NCBI GenBank assembly: GCA_036346205.1 | Contig: JARFJB010001982.1 | Location: 305,501-369,500, forward strand | Direction: 5' to 3' | DNA length: 64,000 nucleotides | Origin: Vesta saturnalis | Taxonomy: Eukaryota; Arthropoda; Insecta; Coleoptera; Lampyridae | Notes under the pieces: generated by a model | Database searches by the model: none | What the model was told of the DNA's origin: nothing | What the model saw: the letters and a program-made list of their open reading frames with translations, nothing else | Program-made: the position numbers and the translations under genes | Part shown: positions 1-11,745 of the stretch, piece after piece | How positions within the stretch are numbered: position 1 is the stretch's first letter | How the letters are laid out: every line of letters starts with the position of its first letter

Positions 1-165
1 ATTTCGTAATGAGCTAATGGACCAGTGGTAACATGATCTGCTTAGCATTCGGGAGGTAATGTGTTCGATTCCCGTTACCATCTACCTTTTATAAGGTTTT
101 TTCAGGGGGTTTCCTCATAGCGACATATTCACTTTGTATAAGCACATCATGTGCGGCTAGTTACA
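1..165 (+). mobile_element. tRNA-derived SINE copy
   Basis: The first ~75 bases resemble a tRNA: an A-box-like stretch near 13-24, a loop CTTAGCA near 40 as in tRNA-Ala(AGC), and a B-box-like GTTCGATTCC at 62-71. The acceptor and anticodon stems do not pair well, so it is not a working tRNA. A body follows with the landmark TTTTTTCAGGGGGTTTCCTC near 98-117. The same head and body recur inverted at 548-685, and the body recurs at about 25495-25640, which is the main evidence for a SINE family. The left end lies outside the window. Confidence 0.7.
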
Positions 166-487
166 TGCATTTCTTAAATATTTTTAGAGATTTTTTTCTC
201 TCTTGAGAAAATTTACTACTAGCGGCGCTTTGTCTGTCCCTCCCTTTTTCATTAGGTTTATTACAAATTATCTTCTCATACTTCCGCCAGAAGCATGCCA
301 AAAAGCTATCTTTTAGTACAAAGAAGAAGGCTCGGAAAAAAGGAAGAGTCCACGTGTTTCAGTCCCTCCCCGAGGGGAAGGGCGGGCTGCTTGAGCTCCT
401 TTAGCTACAAGCATGGATTCTCAACATCCATATACAGGATAGGATCTGAAGGAAAGGGGTTAGGATTTTGAGGGGGAAGATACTACC

Positions 488-489
<2 letters not shown>
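166..489. other. Non-coding spacer between inverted SINE copies
   Basis: No reading frame or RNA gene is recognised. The first part may be SINE tail. A locally GC-richer stretch is present at about 355-400. Confidence 0.4.

Positions 490-543
<54 letters not shown>
490..543. repeat. (TA)n microsatellite
   Basis: Uninterrupted TA dinucleotide array of about 54 bp, lying between the two inverted SINE copies. Confidence 0.97.
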
Positions 544-546
<3 letters not shown>

Positions 547-547
547 T

Positions 548-685
548 ATATGTGTATGAGAAAAACCCCCTGAAAAAACCTCATACAGCGTAGACGGTAG
601 TGGAATTGAACCAATTACCTCCCGAATGCTAAGCAGATCGTATTACCACAACTCCACTAGCTCGGTCAAGGCCCGAAAAGCAATC
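548..685 (-). mobile_element. tRNA-derived SINE copy, inverted
   Basis: Read on the minus strand it begins GAGCTAGTGGAGTTGTGGTA, has the CTTAGCATTCGGGAGGTAAT core, a B-box-like GGTTCAATTCC, then the same TTTTTTCAGGGGGTTT body as the copy at 1-165. The tRNA-like head is better preserved here. It lies in opposite orientation across a (TA)n array, so the two copies could fold into a hairpin. Confidence 0.75.
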
Positions 686-689
686 ACAA

Positions 690-2725
690 ATTGACAAACA
701 GGCAGGGAGTTTACTGGACTACATACGAACTAAGAAAAAAGAGGTTGACAACCCAGAGTCGTTCCAAACTGAAGCAGACTCAAACTTAAATTACAAGGAT
801 ACTGTCGGTTAGGTAACCGTAACCGATAATGACACAAATCTAGAAGAACTTACTCCGACAACTTCTACCTGTGGTTACATTAGATTCCTAGCCATGATCT
901 AGGTCACCTAGATCGTCAGACGCTGAAAGATGTTTTTTTAGTAAAAAAGGGGTCACCTAAACCATTAAAGGATTGTGTGTATCCAGTTGGTCGAAAATTC
1001 AGTGCACGTTATTATACGAAAACTTTTTACTTTCTCTTTTAGTTCTCTTTCCACTGAAGGATTTACACATTGGAGGCACCTAAAGTAACACTTTAATTGA
1101 ACGTGAGTTATCAAAAAATCACATTCAGTGCCAAATATCTTGGATTGAATGTGGTCAGGGATTATAATCTTATAAAATATTGACAATGAATTACAAAGGC
1201 TTATTGATGCAGAGACAAATTATTGGTATGAGGTGCTTCCTCATACCAGCGATTAGGGGTACCAGGGACAAACTTTATGATATTAATAATCGATATTTTT
1301 GTACAAATCATTCAGCTACTAGCTCAATTTGATCGAATAATGGAAAAGCATGTTCGCAGGAAGCTAAAATTCACTGGAAAAGATGTCCAAAACGAACCTG
1401 ATTTATCTTTTACATTCACACATTAAATTGCATATTAATGGCGAAATTAAGCTATACAAATACTAAATTCTATTTTTCTAAGTTGCAGTCCTCTTGTCAG
1501 TAAGATAGAGCAAATGATATTTTTAGTTAGATATGTGTCTATTGACATCTAGCTCAAATAACATCATGATTAAGATTAATGAAAGCTTTTTAGGCTTTCT
1601 TCCAGTTGAGAGATCGACATGACAAGATCTTTCAAATGTAATAATTGAAAAACTTGCAAAATTGGCTTGCGACAACGAGGTCAATATGAGAGGTGATAAA
1701 TCAGGAGTATAATTTCATTAAATTTAGTCGTCAACGATATAGCAACGGCGTCCTTAGAAGCCGCAAATTTTTTTAATATATTTCAAAAAATTTACTTGTT
1801 TTTTGGTTCCTCAATCGTTAGATGGGCATTATTAAAACAAATGTTAAGGGACCAACTCTGAAACCACTGAGTGATACTCGGGAAAGTCGATTAAAAGCTC
1901 TAAATATCTTAAGGTATCAGGTTGTTAAGTATTTACGATTTATTAAGTGTTTATGATCATACTGAATTGACACTGGCCTGTTGCACTGTATTAAACAATT
2001 TAAGTTTTTATACTCCATTGTAATTTGGTATACATTCCTAAATTGTATTAATCCGATCAGCAAGCTACTTACTACAGACCAAAGAGTTTGATTTATCATC
2101 TGCTATCCAGCTAATAAAAAAGGAACTCGCTGACGTTATTGACATCCCAACTGATTTTCAGTTAACACAACCGCGTGACAGAGTTCACGAAAAACTGATA
2201 ACTTTCTTTACGAAGCACGGTCGCAGATCCCAAATTAGAATTTAAAATAAAGTTTTATTTTTTACAATAGATCAAACTATTAATGCTTTAGAATCCAGAT
2301 TTGATTTGATGAATACCTACGGCCTAAAAACGAGTTAATTAAATATTGTAAGGACTTGGAAATACTATTGACTGATGGTGAATCGGGAGATGTGAACGCA
2401 CTTTAGCTAGTAGATGAAATAGAATCCTTTTTAGGGTTTGTAAATGCAAAACAAAATCCAATTGAGATATCACTTCTTCAAATGTTTCTCTTAACCTCAG
2501 CACTGCCTTAAGAATCTTGTTGACGTTGCCAGTAAGTGTGGCAAGTGGCGAAAGGAAAATAATTAAAAATTTTAAGTTCCACAATCACCCAAAATCGGTT
2601 AAACGATTTGGCTTCATTAGCTACAGAACATGAATTAGCAGAGAAAATTAATCTTAAAAATATTATTCAAAAGTTTGCTGAATTAAAAGTAAAAAAAAAA
2701 CTCTTAGTTTTTTACGCGATTTTGT
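690..2725 (+). pseudogene. hAT transposase pseudogene (ZMYM/TTF-type, DUF4371-like)
   Basis: Several frames read in order as one hAT transposase of the insect ZMYM1/TTF-zinc-finger kind. The N-terminal segment (690-815) reads GSLLDYIRTKKKEVDNPE. A segment near 1185-1240 reads LQRLIDAETNYWYEVL. The catalytic-core region (1560-1770) includes ESFLGFFPVE, NMRGDKSG and VVNDIATAS-like blocks. A segment at 2101-2300 reads AIQLIKKELADVIDIPT and TIDQTINALESRFDLMNTYG. The C-terminal dimerisation region has LTLPVSVASGER at ~2515-2550. Stops and frameshifts occur throughout, so no protein is made. In hAT families this protein excises and inserts DNA with 8-bp target duplications. Terminal repeats were not identified; a GC-richer segment at 2930-2990 may lie near the 3' end. 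Confidence 0.8.
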
Positions 2726-3009
2726 TATTTTTTACAGTATTGTAATATTGTATGTAGTTTGTTTAATATATGTTACGTTCTTTTATAGATATATGTTACT
2801 CACCCATTGTACCCATAGTACTAGTGTTACTGTTCAGTGTACTGTAAACAGTACCCATTACCTAATTTATATACAAAATTTAGTTATCTTATGCTTAGCG
2901 CCCTTTCTTTCTTTTTTGGGAGACTTTTATTGTGGGGGGAGGGGAGCAAGTCACGTTTTTGCACCGGGAGGCAAAACTGTTAGCGCTGATCCTACTACGG
3001 CTACGGAAT

Positions 3010-4150
3010 GATTACTATCAATATGAGTTATCGTGTTTTTTGACACAATCCTTCTGTTATCCTCAAAATTATTTGTTATTAATATTAGTTATTCCTGCCC
3101 CTTTTGACGAGGAGGCAAATCAATCTGAGGTGGTCTAAACGTTCCACTTCTCTGAAAGTGTGGCTAGAAATATGTAGATAAATAACTTCACACACTTTAT
3201 TTATTCATTTTCACGAATTTTGTATCTGATATAGTTTGCTTATAGTAACAAATCATACGATATTTGTGGAATTTCTAGTAAAAAGGACTAACATTAATTT
3301 TTTTATTACACCTATTAAGAGTACATTGTGGAGTTAATCATTTAGAATAATAACATACAGACACAAGGCCACCCAGCTAGCCATAATGAATTAAATAGGT
3401 AGGCGGAAGAAATAATATCTACATGCAACACCAGTAGCGTCAAAAGGTAAACGTCACATTAGAAAATGGTTGGGTGGATAGAATTTTGTCTACCTGAGTT
3501 GTATTTTATAAATTGCGTCAATAGTTTGGGGGTGTGATAAAGCTGAAAGCTGACAGGTAAGAAAACAAGTTTAAATTAATTATAACTTTGCATTCTCACT
3601 TTATGGCAAGAGGTGAAATTGAAGACGTAGGTTAATTTTAAGTTTTTAACTAATAAGAATCGTATAATGTCTGATAAAGGAATAATCTTTGGCACACATA
3701 CCCAGGCAAAGTTTTCAGTGTTTATTGTTAGATTTCTATGTACTTTGAATAACAATCTTTGAATGAAAGCGAGAATCGGTAATTCATGTCTCTTATAAAT
3801 CGGACCATTCTTCATATTTTGGTCTCAGATTTTTATTATTTTCTAATTTCTTTTGTGTTTTACTAAAATTGCGAAGAAGTGAATGTATTTATCGTTCATT
3901 GAAATGTTAAACAGTATTTAACATGATCGCATCCTCGTATGTTAAAATACCTTTAACATGTATCCACTCATTCAACTGCATGCACATTTATATCAAATAA
4001 AAAAACAAGTCAACGAAATTTGTTTAATTCTAATTACTATTATTATTAAAATTAAAAATGCAATTACTAAAAGAAGCTCCAAAAACTGGTAATTTATCCA
4101 AAAATTGACTGTAGTGATAGATCAACAACTGACTAGTTGTTCTTTGATGC
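3010..4150. other. AT-rich non-coding stretch
   Basis: Short frames here (for example 3576-3815 minus) show no recognisable domain. Nothing else is recognised. Confidence 0.5.
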
Positions 4151-5112
4151 TACTTTCTGCTGGGCCGTACTTAACCTTCCCATTACCGATTTTCTTTGCA
4201 ATGTCGATTTTTTTTTCGATTGCATCAGCTATATCCTCCATGCCTCTTCATTGTTGGCATGTTAGCACCTGAATTCGCTAGAGACGTTGCCGAGGAACGT
4301 CTGAAGCAATGTCCGGTATATAAGTGTGAATTTTCCAGTCCCAGATATCTCGCAAATTTTTATGGGCATTTTTTAAAAACTATTCAAACCCACTGGTTGA
4401 GCTCTGTTTTTTCCGGATTGGCAAAAAATAAATAGTTTCTCGATATTCATATGTTTAGGTCTTAGAGCAATATAACATCGATATAAATTCAAATAAGAAA
4501 TGTAATTTTCTACATCTACCACAGTGAAAATACATGGAATTGTTTTCGTCTCCGGCAATTTGACAAAGAGGATGGAATCTTTGTCCTCCACATCAGTAAA
4601 CTTCATCTTGTAAAGTTCATCGCGACGACAACCTCCGAAGAAGCCCATAATAGTAGCAACCTAAAATACACTCTCAAACCTAAAATAAAATCGCTCCAAT
4701 ACGAACCTTTATCATTAAGAACGTCGAATTTGGCGCTGGTCGAAGAAATCTCTTGATAACATCTAGATTTAATATCAGATTTCTTGACTAAGTAATTCTT
4801 GGACTTTTTTTTTCAAAAATTCGTTAACAAGTCCAAATTTTGCAATATCTATATTTTCTTTTGTTTGTAACATTCTTTTCAACATAGAAACATACGTCCA
4901 CAGTGATGATGACGCCAAATTCCCAGACTAAAATATTAATCAAGATAATTTAATTAGGGGAATGGTATAGAAACTTTTACCTTCTTTTTGACATATGCCA
5001 AAATAATTTCCTCACTTACTCCTTTAACGCCTTTTTGGTTTCTCCAAGCGTTGAATGCGGAGTATTCTCTTTCGTTTCTTACTTTAGATGTCGACGGGAT
5101 AATATCCTCCAT
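4150..5112 (-). pseudogene. Tyrosine-recombinase gene with short introns, degenerate (Crypton-like)
   Basis: On the minus strand an ATG at 5112 opens MEDIIPSTSKVRNEREYSAF and runs to a lysine-rich stretch near 4982. A GTAAAAG donor and a TTTTAG acceptor then suggest a short intron of about 55 bp. Helical core-binding text follows (LWTYVSMLKR, IAKFGLVNEFLKKK), then a second possible intron ending TTTTAG. The catalytic domain opens VATIMGFFGGCRRDEL (4648-4600), holding the first catalytic Arg, and continues KLPETKT to QPVGLNSF. Frameshifts follow, but HCFRR (the HxxR box), KRHGG and a downstream GY (nucleophile region) can be read in other frames at 4320-4190. This order is that of phage-integrase-fold recombinases; insect multi-copy genes of this type are related to Cryptons. 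Frameshifts make it non-functional. A DIRS-type recombinase is less likely because no RT is nearby. Confidence 0.7.
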
Positions 5113-5700
5113 GGCGGAGGCGGCAACCTTTTTATTCGGGGTAACAAGAAACTCGTTTTGCGTTTCGATTTTAATTTTAAGATTTTATTTTGTTTAGAAT
5201 AGAAACTATCGTATAGCAACGTCACGCATTTTTGATTTTGCAGTTTTTAGTAATTCATTATTAATTCAAAATTATTGCCTCAATGAACGATAAGCTAATG
5301 AACGCATTTCGAAGGGTAACCGTCTCAACAAATCTCGCATATTTTTACAAATAAAAATATACTCGAATGTTAAGACTGGGTTACCCCTCTTAATACGTTA
5401 GTTACTATTACAGGTTGTAAATCAAACCGTTATACTCACTACAATGTTTGAGAAATGGATTTCTGCCAAATGTGTATTCTTCTTTTGAATGCGAGCTTTC
5501 AAGTATTTATTATTATGGACTTTTGCTATTAAAATCATTAGTAAACACTATGATTTCCTATTTTAAATATCATATCCCGTTAGATTGTCCAAACTACTGC
5601 ATTTCTTGACTATTTAACAACAGTGTGTGTTTCTTTACCAGCATCTGAAGGGTTTTCAGTATTTATCTTTTTATTTCCTAATTTCAATCAAATCTATTTG
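5113..5700. other. AT-rich non-coding stretch
   Basis: No gene, RNA or repeat is recognised between the recombinase pseudogene and the TIR element that starts near 5703. Confidence 0.5.
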
Positions 5701-5702
5701 TA

Positions 5703-6177
5703 CAGGGTGTTCAATATAACACGTATTATCTTCCTATCTGACAAACCGTAAGAGGTAGAGAAAAAAATTGAATAGAAAAGTTTCAGGAAAGGTAGAGTTG
5801 CGTTTTTCTAAAATATTTGCATATGTACAGTCCGTTTTTCTCCAATCACTATCATCTATTTATTTTCAAAGGGAACATCCTATATATTATTATATACTTT
5901 AATAGCTGGTTTTAAGGTGTGTTCAACGATGTATAATAATGTGGGTTTAAAAACATACCGTTTTGAAGTTATTGGCATTTATCTTCAATTTGGGGTTCAC
6001 TCACTTCTAGCTACGACATTTGAAGCTTATTTTTGGCTGCAGTTGTATCAAAAGTAAGATAATGCCTTGCTCTACTTAACCTATAGGAGCCAAATCAGAA
6101 AATCTGAATCGCCTTACAGTGCTGCCGAGTTAGGTAAATTGTAAAATGTTTTAAACACAACACCCAGTATATTATAC
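5703..6177 (+). mobile_element. Short non-autonomous TIR element (MITE-like), copy 1
   Basis: It begins TA|CAGGGTGTTCAA and ends CACAACACCCAG|TA, so it has short inverted ends and a TA duplication as in Tc1/mariner elements. There is no coding capacity. Its whole length is matched in reverse complement by 8654-9060, for example GCAACTTTAC/GTAGAGTTGC and the TTGCTCTACTTAACCTATAGGAGCC block. Confidence 0.7.
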
Positions 6178-7227
6178 GGTATTCAAATAGAGAATTAAGA
6201 GACAAATTCAGTTGTATATGACTATATAGGGTTTTCTTGCTCGTGGTCCGGCTTATTCGGCGTTACTTTCAGGTATAACATATTGTTTAATGTACGATAT
6301 AAATGGTTTAATTTGTTTTCGGTATTTTTTATTTGAAATTAGCTTTGTTAATGATTAAAAGGTATAAACTAGACGTCAACATTGTTTTTAAAGCTACATA
6401 AGGTGAAGCTATAATATATGTATGTATAAGAACTGGCTACTAATTTTTATTTTTTTCGACTAATTAGGGAAAATTGGTTTTTGGCTAAAGTTTTGTGATT
6501 TGCAGCAAACTAGACAAACCTAAGGTAAGGTCGGTAAATCGTAACAATTTATAGAATTTTGGTTATGGTGGGTATTCTAGTAAAAGTTACGATAAATAAA
6601 AAATACTGATTGTTAGAATACATATTTATTTATAAAAAAAATATAAATTCATGGATTAATAATAATAGGAACATATAAGAAAAAATAAATTGCACAATGC
6701 TGCAAAAGTACGATTTGTCTCGTACCTACGGGTGGCTAAATCGTACCTACATATTATATAGTATGAGATACAGATGTAAGATGCAACAGTTTATTTCCAT
6801 TCAACACAAATATATTTTTTTGTACCAGCACTCGTTCCAGAACAAATTTGTTGGATCCAACGGCTACACATTAGACACCACAACATGCTTTCAATCAGGG
6901 TTTCTTCACCAACGAAACAGTACCATTCAGCTGTGTTCACTTATATTTCTACAGCTGTTATTGCAGCGGTACCTTTTTTCAATGGGTTTAGACATGTTGA
7001 GGGACTGGCTATCGATTTAATAGGGACATCCACGTCAAAGTGTGTCATTCGTTTTTGTAACGGTTTTGATATAGTAGCTTTGGAATGGCCTGGTTAATTT
7101 TATGTTTCCGCAGGTTTGGTATGATATTCCGTTTTTTCGGGTATTATCCCAGGTTTTCCTTCCTACTTCTCCTCGAGGAGAAGAAGGAAGAAAAACGTAA
7201 GATAATACTCAGAAGAACGGGATATCA

Positions 7228-7230
<3 letters not shown>
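6178..7230. other. Unassigned sequence, short open frames without a recognised domain
   Basis: A 107-residue frame (6697-7020 +) and overlapping frames occur in a slightly GC-richer island at 6880-7100. None matches a family I recognise. It could be a remnant of an unidentified element. Confidence 0.4.

Positions 7231-7276
<46 letters not shown>
7231..7276. repeat. (TA)n microsatellite
   Basis: TA array ending exactly at the left terminus of the fold-back element. Confidence 0.97.
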
Positions 7277-7280
<4 letters not shown>

Positions 7281-8401
7281 GTCCACTCTTTTCACAAAAG
7301 ACAACTGCAAATGCTAGAGCTGATCGTATGTCGATTTAACATAAATTACCTTAATACAAAAATACTTCCTTAGAGAGCTGGAGCTCTTGGAAGATGGCGC
7401 CCTAACTTCGGTTTAATTCAAATATCTTCAAAATGGTTTCCCTTTAAATGATAGCGTTCTGTACATTTATTTAGTGGAATATGCCCAATCGTATGGCGTG
7501 AATATGATTTTTTAGTTGTACTCACAAGCGGGGCATTGGACGTCGTTATTCATAAGTTTTTTTGTTTTTCGAAATTTCACAATTTTAATATAATATTTAA
7601 AAATTTCGCTTTTTTCATAAGAGAATGGTACTCTTGTCCGAAGTCGCTACGACTCACCGTTTTCGAAATAAATCGATTTGAACTTTTCATGTGTTAATCA
7701 TACTTTTAAAAAATTAACTAACGAATTCATTTATAATTATGAAAAATGGCTATGGAAAATAAACAAAATAACGGATAAATAAATGACGGATGGTTGTCAT
7801 GTGGAGCATCTTTTGTAGATTCAGTTTTGTGTTTCATGCTTTCAGTTGTCATTTTAAATTTTTTTTATTAGTAGTTGTGTCAGCAACATTTTTTTTGTAT
7901 TAAAAACGATTATTTTTTACCCGAATTTATTTGTTACTTTCTAAAGCAAAATTAATTTATGACATGAGAGCAGTTTGATATTCACGCAATTGTTTTTTTG
8001 TTTATTTTCCATAGCCTTCTTTCATAATTGTAAATGAATTCGTTAGTTAATTTTATAAAAGTGTGATTAACACATGAAAAGTTCAAATCGATTTATTTCG
8101 AAAACAGTGCGTCGTAGCGACTTCAGATGAAAGTATCATTCTTTTATGAAAAAATCGAAATTTTTTAAATTTTATGTAAAAATTGCGAAATTTTGAAAAA
8201 TAAAAAGCTTATGTATAACAATGTTCAATGCCCCGCACAAACGAGCCGCTTATGAGTACAAGTAAAACCTCTTATCATTTAAAGGGAAACCATTGTGAAG
8301 ATATTCGAATTAAACCGATGTTAGGTAATTTACGTTAAATCGACATAAAATCAGCTCTAGAATCTGTAGTTTTCTTTTGTGAAAAGAGTTTGGGGACACC
8401 T

Positions 8402-8402
<1 letters not shown>
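7277..8402. mobile_element. Fold-back element with ~450-500-bp inverted arms
   Basis: The left arm starts GGGTGTCC-ACTCTTTTCAC. The right arm ends with its complement, GTGAAAAGAGTTTGGGGACACC. Pairing can be followed inward for roughly 450-500 bp per arm, including AAATCGATTTGAACTTTTCATGTG on both sides and the inner AAAATGGCTATGGAAAATAA versus its complement near 7995. The unpaired centre (about 7800-7960) is AT-rich with no gene. Both outer ends abut (TA)n arrays, consistent with a TA target. There is no transposase, so it would be mobilised in trans, probably by a Tc1/mariner enzyme (inference). Confidence 0.8.

Positions 8403-8403
<1 letters not shown>

Positions 8404-8453
<50 letters not shown>
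8404..8453. repeat. (TA)n microsatellite
   Basis: TA array directly after the right end of the fold-back element. Confidence 0.97.
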
Positions 8454-8457
<4 letters not shown>

Positions 8458-8653
8458 TTGAAAATAATGTTGATACCTAGCTTGCTCTTTTTAACCACTA
8501 ATAATTTAATTTAAAAAACCCAAAAGAAATTAACATTTATATCGTTCATTAAAAATATGTTATACATGAAAATAGGCTGAATAAGTCAGACAACGTGCAA
8601 GAAAATCCTGTATTGTCTCTAAAATTGAATTGAATTGAATACCACATAATATA

Positions 8654-9060
8654 CAGGGTCCTGTATTTAAAAAACCTCACAAATTTTACAATTCGCCGAA
8701 GTTGGCAACACTGTAACACGCTCATATTTTCTGTATTGGCTCCTGTAGGTTAAGTAGAGCAAGAGATTGTCTTCTTTTCATACAACTGAAGCTAAACATA
8801 TGCTCCACATGCCGTAGGTAGAAGTGAGTGAACATAGGATACAAACTGGAAATAATTGCCAGTAACTTCTAAACCGCATTATTATACATAGTTGAATACA
8901 TCCTTAAGCGAGCTGTTAAAATAGGTAATAATATATAGGGTGTTCCATTTTAAATTAATTACTTGATAGTGATTTGAGAAAACGCACCACCGCAAATATT
9001 TTAGAAAAACGCAACTTTACATTCCCCGTTTTTGAGATAAGGAGATAGTGCGTCTCTGTA
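8654..9060 (-). mobile_element. Short TIR element, inverted copy 2
   Basis: Reverse-complement relative of 5703-6177. It begins TA|CAGGGTCCTGT and ends near TCTCTGTA. Shared blocks include the GTTGGCAACACTGTAACACG region and GAAAAACGCAACTTTACATT. It is somewhat shorter and more divergent. Confidence 0.65.
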
Positions 9061-11695
9061 TATTTAGCCGATTATCTATGTTCACTTAACAGTAAAATTT
9101 CTACTTTAAGGTCTCTTAAATTTGTTACGGTGGTGAATTCTCCACATTAAAAAATAAAAATGCATGTAAGATTAGAAGCTTTTAAAAAATATTTCGGGGA
9201 TATGAAAATAGATTCCTCTTACATAAAAAATGTAACATGAAGAGCATGTGTGCGGCACTAATGTTTTGTGATTTTTCTTTAACCAAAAAAAAATTATGGC
9301 ATCTGCTATTGTTCTAATACAACAATGAAGTTGTTATTTAAGAATAAATTAGTAAAGTGAAATTTAAATTTCTGCCAATTCTATTATTGAATAAAATTAA
9401 GTTAGAAATACGTCTGACAAGACTTTTGTTTGCAAGAAGAGTAATTGGGCAACCCTCTAACTGAAATTTCTATTTGTCTATATCCTCACTTAAGTTGTCT
9501 TCTCTAAATTAAACTTTGTTACGTAAATTACACATTTTCACACTAAATTTATTTTGCAAATTATAAGTTTTAAACCTGATGCAATTATGCCCTCGTGTTT
9601 TGTTAATTGTATACAGATTATTTAGTTATAAAAAGTAAATAACTGCTACATTTTAATTTAAAATATTATAAAATGTAATTCAAAATCTGTAACGTTTATA
9701 AGATAAAACATCGTGTTGAAATTATCCTGCTGTCGAGGATTCTCTAAATAATTAAAACGGATTCTGCTTTAAATACGTTTATTTTTCAGTATCTAGACTT
9801 CTCTTCTATGTCTGCCATAAGTATAAAACGTAGAGTAGAAAGGTGTTTTATTTATGTAAAGTAACAAACATGTGCAATATGTAATATTCCTGTTTTCTAA
9901 TTAAAATACAGAGGTACAGTTGGTTTATTAGCGAAAGTTGATTTCGTATAATGAAAATTGGATGGCGCAAATAAATGTGTTAATTGTGGCATTTGAATGC
10001 AAATGTTAACACAAATCACCACTGCGAAGCTTCATAACTTATTTAACACCATTCGATCTTAGAACAATACATTATTCATTAAAAGCGACCTCTACTACAT
10101 TGTTTACAAGTAGATACGACATGTTTCCTAAATTCAGAATTTAATGTTGATTTTTAGGAAAGGTAAAGCATAAAATACCCATATATTGAATAAATAAGAA
10201 AAGGTTACTGAATTTATGGTTTTATTGTTTATGGACTTTTTTTAAAAATGCGTTTCAATTTTAGCTATAAAACTAAAATGAAGCATGTTGGATGCTGAAT
10301 GTTTTTACCATAACATTTTTAATTGCGTGGTGTAACAGAAATATCATACGTAAAATACCTTTAACATAAATTGTTTTATGATCTTCTGTAATCGCCATTC
10401 TCATATATTTAACTACCAATATAACAACCTCCTGTATCTAATACACTAGCCATCTGCAGGATTAATAGTGGGAAAATAAATTAGTTATAAAATATGAGAG
10501 TATTCATTAATTCTCTTTTTTCCATTAATATAAAAGTGCAAAAAAATAAGCACGGTATTTTTTCAAATAATTAATGTTAAAATAATTACTGTACATTATA
10601 TCATCATTATATAAAAGGCTGAAAAATAATTACCTTAACAAAAACATCGTTTATATTATAATTTATAAATCATGAAGTATATTCCCTGTCCCATAAAATA
10701 AGGACGTACGCCTTATAAAAGCATACATAAGCATAAAACGTAAGGGGTGTTTTTTTTTCGGTGTTGGGGCACAAGTAAAATGGTAGAGTGCTTCAATTAG
10801 AAGTAGTTTAGGGGATCATAAATAGTAATTATAGTATAAAAGGTGAATTATAGTGCACAGTTTTTCTCATTTTTATGTATCTTTCTCCTTTCCTGTAGGA
10901 AGAAACGCAAAGTATATTATTTATTAATATGCTAATTATCGCTAAATTTGCAAGAAACTAAATTGCAATATATGATACAATAATGAATAAACGTTGTAAT
11001 CGGTGACTTTTTAATACGCGGTATACCATAATTACCATTACACAAAAAACTAATTGTTGGCATTTTATTGGTTTAAGAATCACAAAGCTTAGTCATACTG
11101 TTATAATTATGCGTTATACTTACGGTACAAATGAATAATACTGGTAGGTAATCAATCACTGCTTCTAATTTGTAAATTTTTTTTGTGATGGTTCAGTGTT
11201 TTGGCTTTAAAGCGTCCTAAACCATTATTATTGAGGTTTTAGACATTGTGATGCGGTTTCTCGTCTTTATTTAAATAACAAATAGCATAAATACAAGAAA
11301 CATTAGAAAGACACTAGTTTAGTGTAGTAATAGTAATGTTTCAAAAAATTGATATAACTTCACAATTTTTTGTTAAGATTTATTTATCATCATACAACAT
11401 GTACCATTTTCACGACAAAATCTTAACTAAAGTAATATGTAGTCATGATAACAAATCATAATGATAACAGGTAGTTTTGATCTAAATTATAAGTCTATGT
11501 TTAAAATGACCGTAACGATGGTTCTACAAGATCAATGTGTCCGTTGATTAAAAGTACTTTCTGTTTATCTTTATACATTTGCAATGCTTCTAAAACGTCT
11601 AATTATTCTTTGTTACAAAAATGTAAAAAATTTAATGTTGATTTGTGAAGTAATTAGGTGATTATTTACTAGTAAATGTTTGACATAATTTGATT

Positions 11696-11698
<3 letters not shown>
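9061..11698. other. AT-rich non-coding stretch
   Basis: About 2.6 kb with no frame above 60 codons, no recognised domain, no inverted pair and no tandem array that I can see. Confidence 0.55.

Positions 11699-11740
<42 letters not shown>
11699..11740. repeat. (TA)n at the 3' end of a non-LTR element
   Basis: TA array directly abutting the 3' end of the minus-strand non-LTR retrotransposon. It may be its microsatellite tail or its target. Confidence 0.95.

Positions 11741-11745
<5 letters not shown>

Noticed and set aside
11..85. A functional tRNA-Ala gene
   Set aside because: The acceptor and anticodon stems do not pair, and the same head recurs attached to a common body, so it is a SINE head.
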